64,000 nucleotides of DNA, taken from contig SEMN01000125.1 in NCBI GenBank assembly GCA_005408345.1, positions 992,001 to 1,056,000 on the forward strand, written 5' to 3'. Origin of the DNA: Macquaria australasica. Lineage: Eukaryota > Chordata > Actinopteri > Centrarchiformes > Percichthyidae. Shown here in pieces: positions 57,921-64,000 of this stretch. Position 1 is the stretch's first letter, and every line of letters begins with the position of its first letter. The position numbers and the translations under genes are program-made. The notes beneath the pieces are model-generated. The model saw only the letters and a program-made list of their open reading frames with translations. It was not told where the DNA came from and made no database searches.

Positions 57921-58699
57921 TCAGCAGGTGATATCTCTTGGGAAGGTTCCTAGATTTGCAAAGCCCTTTCAAAAACTTCTACTAACATCAAATATTCACT
58001 CCACTCAAAAGCCAACATTCCTGCATATTCTTTTGGGTTCATGCAGACAAAAGTGTGGTGAAACTATACTATCATGCCAAACCACAACCAAGATATAATA
58101 GAATCAACACACAGCTGCGATTTCTCAATTCTCAAGTCTGAAGTGTGTTCGATTAAGCATACCTGACATTCCAGCTATGCAGCAGGTGACACTTAAAAAC
58201 CTTCAAACTCTTATAAAGTCACGTTGTATCAGTTTAAAAAAAAGGAATTTCTTGCCTTCTTTCTGCCAAGGACTTCCAAAGAATACAGTCAAATATACAG
58301 CTTTGAGATGAGTGAAATGAAGCCAGAACAGAGCGAGGGAATTATTTACCTCTGACACCTTTGGAGGTTACTAATTTACCCTCATAATCTAAAGTCTGCT
58401 GATAGTCAAAGAGGCAAAAGAAAAACTAAATCTAATCCTGGCATCTGTTGCTGAAGTGAGCCTTTTGTAGAGAAGCAGGTGTTGGAAGCAAATATCTGGA
58501 GGGAACATCGTTAAGTATGGAATACAGCCAGTGAAGACAACATTGGACATAAGCGCTGTCCTTGGGCTGACATTTACAGGAAATAATCTTTAACTTTCCT
58601 GCTGTTCCCAAAAGCAAACACAGGAACTGGTTAGCACCTTCAACCAATGAAAACAACAGAAAAGCTATTGTTGACAAAGCTTTCTCTTCCAGCCTCTAT
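57921..58699. other. unique non-coding stretch
   Basis: No gene or repeat is recognised. Confidence 0.4.
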
Positions 58700-59060
58700 T
58701 TGTCTGCCAGGGAACTGTTGGTTCTTTGGTTTAGCCACGGCTCCATGGCAAAACAAAGCCTCTTTTTCATTCGAGGACAAAGAGCGTTAGACGGCGAGCA
58801 CAAACCGACTCTATGTTCTTACGCCTTTTAATATGATCTGTCAGTTTTATTAGCAGGTTCGCAAATATATTTTTCCATCCAGGGTGGAAAACAACTGCTT
58901 TTCCCGGGAACATATCGCATGAAGTTGTCCATTCTGTGTTGAGCATACAACCTCAAAGCAGCCATTCCACTTGAATTCAATCTAATGCAGCATGGCCTTC
59001 TCTGTACACAACATCTATATTTAGGTCCATTCAGAGTTGAGTTCACCTACGGACCAAACA
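58700..59060. promoter_or_regulatory. candidate cis-regulatory block
   Basis: A repeat-free block with two SOX-like motifs (aacaaag near 58753, gacaaag near 58778), a perfect palindrome ttcccgggaa (58901-58910, STAT-like TTC-N4-GAA) and several AT-rich homeodomain-like words. No ORF runs through it. Of the enhancer-like blocks in this window it is among the densest in specific-looking motifs. Unverified without alignment. Confidence 0.3.
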
Positions 59061-60426
59061 CCTCTCGTCTAAAATCAACAACTGAGGAATGAAAAATAGC
59101 CATTAATAACACAGGAATATTTTCTGCTATGACTCATCAGTGATCTCCTAATTCTTCTTATTGTGACGTTTGTGATTTAGCAATTCAAGGTTATTCTACT
59201 ATGCGCTGAGCGAGAATCAGCTGCTGTATCTTGATCTTTTGTCTTAAGGCTACATTCGTGCCGGGCAGGTTGAAGGACTAAATATGTGTCACTGTGAACC
59301 CACGCTTTGCTGACGAAGAGCATATACCTGCCCAGCAAACCTTTTTTTAAAGGTTTAACAAAGTCATTTATAAAAACACTACAGGACAAAAACTACTCCA
59401 GTGGTCTTGGTGGTATCTACAGTCAGTATAACACAGAGCCGTAAAAGGTTTAAGTCTTGCAAGGCCATACTCCTGACATTATTGTAAGCTGCTTTGAGAT
59501 AAGCCTCTTTGTCACGGCTTCGTGATACTATCATTGTGCTTACGCTGCCAATCATGCAGCGCTCAAATCACTGCTCAACCAATTTCAGGTTTCTGCCAAA
59601 AGCATCACCTCTGCAAAACTGCAAAACCCCCTTAAGTCATTCATTGTCATTCACAATAAGCTAATATGAGTTGTAAGAATACTATCTTTAAATTTTAATA
59701 AAGAATTCGAGGCAAGCCGAACTACAGTTGCTGTCTGTTTTTAAACAATTTATTTGGTTGGTATATCATGATCATGAATGTTATCGGTTTTAGAACTGTA
59801 TTTATCCATTTGATGTATTCATTTTTTCCCTATGTATTGCTGTTATTTTACCAATCTTGCATAATCTTCCATATTTTGTGATCCTTGATTAATGTCTCCA
59901 TTTTTTACATAATTCATTATACGTCTATCATGTGTTTTGTAAATTAAATGCAATATAAAAGTTATGTTGTAGCATGCTTACAATGAAACAAAAATAATCT
60001 AAAAAATATATATATATAATTAGTCAGTATTGTCTTGTTCTCAAACTATCCATAGGGAAGCTTAAACTTTTGGTTTTCCAGTACAGCCTTATCCTCCACA
60101 CAGTAACAGTCCATAATACACAGATTAAACAAGTTACCTCCTATAAATATGAAGGTATCTATGTGGATGGTCTTATCTTGGAGTACTTATCATCTGCAGC
60201 AGATATAACCGCAAAATCATAGGAGACTGAGGTCACAAAGACTCTGTTATCTTTCCTATATTTACTACAGGGTGTAATACACTATATGGGATCACTGCAT
60301 GATACAATTGTTTTTCTTGGGTGTAAAAGTTCATTCTTAACCTGGGAAACAGTTTGAATAAATGAATAAAGATTCACTTACAAGCAGTACAGTTACAGTT
60401 GCTGGGGTTTTCAAACGAATCTCACA
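59061..60426. other. unique non-coding stretch
   Basis: No gene or repeat is recognised; AT-rich from 59680, with a short TA tract at 60007-60020. Confidence 0.4.
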
Positions 60427-60930
60427 AGCTGCGTCTCAATTCAGGGGCCGCATCCTTCTAAGGATGTAGTCTACAAAGACGTGGCCTTCATAGACCACGA
60501 AGGCCGAAGCATGTTAAATGAGACGGTCTGGTCTACGGAGGATTTCCTATTTGCGTCACCAGCATCCCAAAGCGCCGCTGTTGCCTAGCCACCTTGACAG
60601 CTGCAGTTGAGGTTTGAGGTTTTTAAGGCCCCTTGGTTTTTTAACATTTGTATCATTAGCTCTTCAAGTGAGTTGAAACCCAACACTTACATCTACAAGT
60701 GTAATCCTGCTCGGTTGCTGTTGACGGTACGTTTGGGGACGCCATATTGGGTAGGTTGGGCCGTGAAGGATACAGCCATCGGATCCTCCAAATTCGGGAA
60801 AAAAAGGCCACATTTCTCGGCCGCATTTGAAGGAGCCTTCGAAATGCTACAGCCTTGTCGCGCCACTGTGACGCATTCGGTCTTCAAATGCAACCTTCGA
60901 AGGATGCAGCCCCTGAATTGAGACACAGCT
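60427..60930. mobile_element. MITE with 40-bp TIRs and 3-bp flank duplication
   Basis: The 504-bp element has left end agctgcgtctcaattcaggg and a right end that is its complement, matching at 36 of 40 positions through the catccttc..aagg part. Both flanks carry aca (60424-60426 and 60931-60933), a 3-bp duplication such as PIF/Harbinger elements make, though TWA would be usual. The interior includes cgccatattggg and tttcgaagg-like words but no transposase. The ORFs on both strands (60607-60947) are element sequence. Confidence 0.85.
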
Positions 60931-60933
60931 ACA

Positions 60934-61425
60934 GTCTTCATCAGCATGGAATTTGCTCAGTTGTCATGGCGATCACTCAGGTGTCATCACATGACCTCAG
61001 TATGGGACTTTGGTCATGTGATAACAGGTGATTGTATATTGAGGGGAGTCATAACTCCTGTCAAAGATGGTCTTTGGAATAGGATGTGAAAGGCGTCCTT
61101 GATCTAATGAAGATGAGAGATGTGAGATGTGGCTGAAAGATCCAGGATATAGCTAGTACGTTGATCGACTCTCACAGGCAACATGACATCAGATCCCTCT
61201 CGTTTTATTTGGTGAATATTAGCTTTAGCCATGTAGCAAAGGATTCTGAGTTCCACAGGTTCAACAGGTTCACTCATTTAAACCATTTAAAACTATTGTA
61301 AGACTTGTAATATGTACCTGCACTGGAGCTGTTTGTAATATTGTGCTGTATTTGAATGTTTTTTTGTGTATGTGAAATACACTTGGCGTTTTGCATTAAC
61401 CTCATCACACATCACGCACAAGGCT
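60934..61425. other. non-coding stretch
   Basis: No gene is seen. 'cacaggttcaacaggttcac' near 61255-61275 is a small direct duplication. Confidence 0.4.
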
Positions 61426-61429
61426 TCAG

Positions 61430-61660
61430 GAGGAATGTCAGAAAATAGCTAAATATGGCCATCAAAATTCCACAGAGCCTAAGGTGACTACTGCACATTG
61501 CTGGTTTCATTCGTGCACCAGCCAAAAAGCCAAAGATATTCAATTTACAATGATATGACACAGAGAAAAGCAAGTAATCCTCACATCTGAGAAGCCGGAA
61601 ACCCAAGAATGTTTGGTATTTTTGCTTGATAAAAGCCTTAAACTACTACTCAGTTATTAA
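61430..61660 (-). mobile_element. decayed MITE, TAGGGCTGCAACTAACG family (copy 7)
   Basis: The landmarks 'ccaaagatattcaatttacaatgatatgacacagagaaaagcaagtaatcctcacatctgagaagccgg' and 'tttttgcttgataaaagccttaaac' are in family order. This copy keeps the uninterrupted 'gcttgataaaagccttaaac' junction that is split at 62.76-63.05 kb. The termini are lost. Confidence 0.65.
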
Positions 61661-61898
61661 AATAGTTGAAAATGTATTTATTTTAAGTACTTCCAAACAC
61701 TTAATGGTTAACCAGGGTAGTGATTGTGTTTCTCACACCTTTCTAGATTAGTGGGGCTACAGGATAATGACTGAGGGCAACAGGACTGAACCAGCTGTCT
61801 TCTACTACAACAGGCATCACTGACATCTCTTGCTCTCCACTTTCTGTGTGTGCGCCTGTCTTTCTTTCTCCCTCCTGCCTGCCTTAAATCCCCTTCAG

Positions 61899-62062
61899 TG
61901 AAGCCAGTCATGCAGACGTTCCTGCTGGAGGTTTATCCCTCCATGGATCTGATCGGCTCTGCCCCCCACCTGCATGTACCAGGAGCCCCCCCCCCCCCGC
62001 CCGCTGAGAGTGGCTGCAGGATAGGGAGGAGGAAGACCCATCTGGAGGCCCCTCAGGGGTAA
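61899..62062 (+). CDS. candidate coding exon (unknown gene)
   Basis: A textbook 3' splice site precedes this segment: a branch-like tcactgac near 61815, a long C/T tract (61855-61895) and cttcag at 61893-61898. The DNA then turns abruptly GC-rich. In the frame starting at 61901 there are 53 open codons and a TAA stop (62060-62062). The peptide has a hydrophobic start (MQTFLLEVYPSMDLIG), a five-proline run encoded by a C-tract, and a basic end (RIGRRKTH). Alternatively a donor aggg|gtaaca at 62059 would make a 160-bp internal exon. I do not recognise the protein. The antisense strand is also open (61895-62164), and no neighbouring exon is visible, so this may also be a non-coding RNA exon or chance. 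Confidence 0.25.
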
Positions 62063-62685
62063 CAGAAACGCACATCGTGTCTGCTTGCGTGTAAGTAGGT
62101 ATGAGTGTGAGCAAACACAAGACAGAGGCACAAATAGTGAGAAAGTTGGAACATTCTTAGACAAACAAACGTCTTGCGCACACTGAGAAGCACTTCTGAA
62201 GAGAGGTGTGTTAGAGTGGGATTAGCCCGCGGAGGAGGAAGTCCTCAAACAAACCAAACTCATACTTACTTCCCACTTGTCCATAGGGGGACATAAATGG
62301 GGGATTATTAAAGCAAGCCCAGGCAAAGAATAGCCAAGTGTGAACGTTGGGGACAGACAGGAACAAAGTAGAAAACAGCCAGAGGCAAACAAATAGTCTG
62401 ACTGCTGATGCTGCTGCTACATCTACAATGAGCTCATCAACAGTTCTGGGAGTCACAGAGGTGTACTGAAGACAGTCACTGTCCTGAGTGTCTGTGTCAA
62501 AAACTAAACAAGATTTCCATGCTGTGATTCCAAAATGATACTCATGTGGCATATTGAGATACCAGATTGTGATCATTTAGCTGAGAACACAGGCAACATT
62601 TAAGATTAAGAGCTCTTAGGATGAATTGACGATTTGATCATTCAGACTCCCTCAGAGGCTTTTGCCCTTACTGAGTATCTAGAAG
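62063..62685. other. non-coding stretch downstream of the exon candidate
   Basis: The 121-codon minus ORF at 62211-62576 is crossed by a good donor (gggaa|gtaagtat on the minus strand at about 62272), but no acceptor with a matching frame is visible and no domain is recognised. I do not call it. Confidence 0.3.
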
Positions 62686-62759
62686 CAGTGCCAAAACGAT
62701 TTGTCAATCAACAGATAATTATCAGACAACAACTTTGATAATCGATTAATCATTTAAGC

Positions 62760-63042
62760 TAGAGCTGCTACGGTTAGTCGATCAATCAATTAGTCGATTT
62801 ACTGGTTCCAGCTTCTTAAATGTGAGGACTTGCTGCCTTTTGTTGTCATTTTTGACAGTAAATGAAGAGTCTTCGGGTTTTGGACTGTTGGTCGGACAAA
62901 AGAAGCAATTTGAAGACGTCACTTTGGACTCTGGAAATTGTGATGAGCATTTTTCACAATTTTTTGACATTTTATAGACTAAACGATTAATCGGGAAAAT
63001 AATCAGCAGATTAATCAAGAATAATCGTTAGTTGCAGCCCTA
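62760..63042 (+). mobile_element. younger MITE of the same family inserted in the older copy (copy 9)
   Basis: This 283-bp full-length copy starts tagagctgctacggttagtc and ends gttagttgcagcccta. The flanks are atttaagc (62752-62759) and atttaaac (63043-63050), an 8-bp target duplication with one mismatch, as expected for hAT transposition. The host sequence on both sides is itself this family. The 78-codon minus ORF inside is not a gene. Confidence 0.85.
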
Positions 63043-63138
63043 ATTTAAACCATTTATCAAGCTAAAATGTCAAACCTTAACTGGTTCTGGCTAATCAGAT
63101 ATGACGATTTGCTGCTTTTCTTCGTTTTATATAATTAG

Positions 63139-63395
63139 TCAGGTTTCCATCGAAATGTAGCGCAAATTTCAACCACTTTTTCATAAAATCTGCAAAAGAA
63201 AATGCGGCTTAATGTACATTTCTATCGACTACTGCCACAAAATGACAGTTTGAAGTTGCGCCAGTCAAACCTCAAACAGTGGAAAACCATGTGGAAAAAG
63301 TGATGGCAATATATTTGTTTTATGTATTAATTTGAGGAATGTTGCAGTCTCCTCATCAAATAATCCAAAAAATAAAATTTAATAACTTTCATGCT
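63139..63395. mobile_element. insertion of another repeat ('tcaggtttccatcg')
   Basis: 'tcaggtttccatcgaaatgtagcgcaaatttc' and 'ttctatcgactactgccacaaaatgac' match a dispersed teleost repeat type. It interrupts the older MITE copy. No target duplication could be defined. Confidence 0.5.
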
Positions 63396-63416
63396 CAGTT
63401 GTTGGTTGCAGCCCTA

Positions 63417-64000
63417 AAAAGAAGATTAAGATGTGCTCCATCAAGGGTCAGCATGTCGTCACTTACATAAGAGAGGATTTTTCTAAGGACCCCTGACTTG
63501 GATCTGCTGGGTTTGTTTTGGTACTAAGCTACAAAGGATTTTTAAAATAATTAAAAATGATTAAAGCATCTGAGCGATCTTCAATCCGCTGTAAAATACA
63601 ACATCCTTAACAGATACTGTCCTGTTTAAGAGGTAGGAATTCTGAAAGTGGGCTTCTTTTCTCAGAATAAACTCATACCAAGAACTCTGCGAGCATCCAA
63701 AGACACTGAAAAACATGCAGACACACAGAGGGAGCCATGTTGTTCTTTTTGCTGGCAATAAAAACATGAAAAACATTTTTTGGATAGAAGAGGCTCCAGA
63801 ACAGACAGTGGTGGAGCCCCGGGGGCCTGTTATATAAACATGGCCTCTAGATAAATAGCCCCCCTCTGAAGTGAATAGGATATTGGATTTCAAGGTTGTT
63901 ATTACTTCACCTTGTTATTTCTGTTCAAGAAATACCATTCATAAGCCAATTAAAAGAATGGAGAGGAAGACAGAAAATAAACAAATGTCCCACTCAGGCA
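63417..64000. other. unique non-coding stretch
   Basis: No gene or repeat is recognised. The 110-codon minus ORF at 63561-63893 has no domain. Confidence 0.4.

Larger units (their letters stand above)
62686..63416 (+). mobile_element. older MITE of the TAGGGCTGCAACTAACG family, broken by two insertions (copy 8)
   Basis: The left part (62686-62759, 'cagataattatcagacaacaactttgataatcgattaatcatttaag'), a middle part (63051-63138, 'catttatcaagctaaaatgtcaaacc.. gatttgctgcttttcttcg') and the right terminus (about 63396-63416, gttggttgcagcccta) are in family order. The first break is a younger copy of the same family (62760-63042); the second (about 63139-63395) is an unrelated repeat starting 'tcaggtttccatcg'. 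Flanks tctagaag and aaaagaag share only their last five bases, so the target duplication is decayed. Confidence 0.7.

Noticed and set aside
60607..60947. ORFs of 104 and 84 codons on opposite strands
   Set aside because: Both lie wholly inside the 40-bp-TIR MITE.
62211..62576. 121-codon minus-strand ORF crossed by a GTAAGT donor
   Set aside because: No matching acceptor or family; length is within chance. Kept only as a remark in the feature list.

Overview
The window reads as non-coding DNA from a bony fish, most likely a percomorph teleost. I infer this from the repeats: tRNA-derived SINEs of the type common in spiny-rayed fish, many short hAT-like MITEs (starting TAGGGCTGCAACTAACG, TAGGGATGCACCGAT or CATAGACTGTATATAAAG), TTAA-flanked Kolobok-like MITEs, solo LTRs with gypsy-like layout, and very dense CA/GT, GA and TA microsatellites in moderately AT-rich DNA. 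I found no complete protein-coding gene, rRNA, functional tRNA gene, CRISPR array or bacterial-type operon. Nearly all open reading frames are chance ORFs, simple-repeat ORFs or parts of repeats. The window is best described as an intergenic or large-intron segment.

Layout. 1-9 kb: largely unique DNA with two enhancer-like blocks (about 1.0-1.3 and 1.9-2.25 kb), a 'GGGCTGGGTA' MITE (3.8-4.7 kb), a decayed hAT-like MITE (6.4 kb) and a MITE fragment with two YY1-like motifs (7.2-7.7 kb). 9-24 kb: a TTAA-flanked Kolobok-like MITE (9.18-9.67 kb), an inverted pair of one repeat family (14.5-15.2 and 16.5-16.9 kb) flanking an enhancer-like block, two tRNA-SINEs (18.2, 20.0 kb), a GC-rich promoter-like stretch with CCAAT and RFX X-box motifs (18.9-19.3 kb), a solo LTR with a 5-bp target duplication (22.05-22.41 kb), another SINE (22.6 kb) and a repeat holding a perfect 16-bp hairpin (24.1 kb). 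24-41 kb: a second solo LTR (25.8-26.3 kb), several MITE relics, a third SINE copy (30.0 kb), long GA and GGGA purine tracts (33.5 and 36.9 kb) and an orphan exon-like ORF (32.65-32.78 kb). 41-64 kb: an interspersed repeat (41.3 kb), an 81-bp TA tract (43.1 kb), two MITEs of different families sharing one target site (45.4-46.1 kb), a relic of a BED-finger transposase (53.0-53.3 kb), a 40-bp-TIR MITE (60.4-60.9 kb), a candidate exon with a good 3' splice site (61.9 kb), and a MITE inserted into an older copy of itself (62.7-63.4 kb).

There are no genes here to work together. The clearest biology is the record of transposition: exact target duplications, reuse of one 8-bp target by two families, and self-nesting. 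The possible functional elements are enhancer-like unique blocks and two or three exon candidates, all held at low confidence because conservation and transcription cannot be judged from one sequence.
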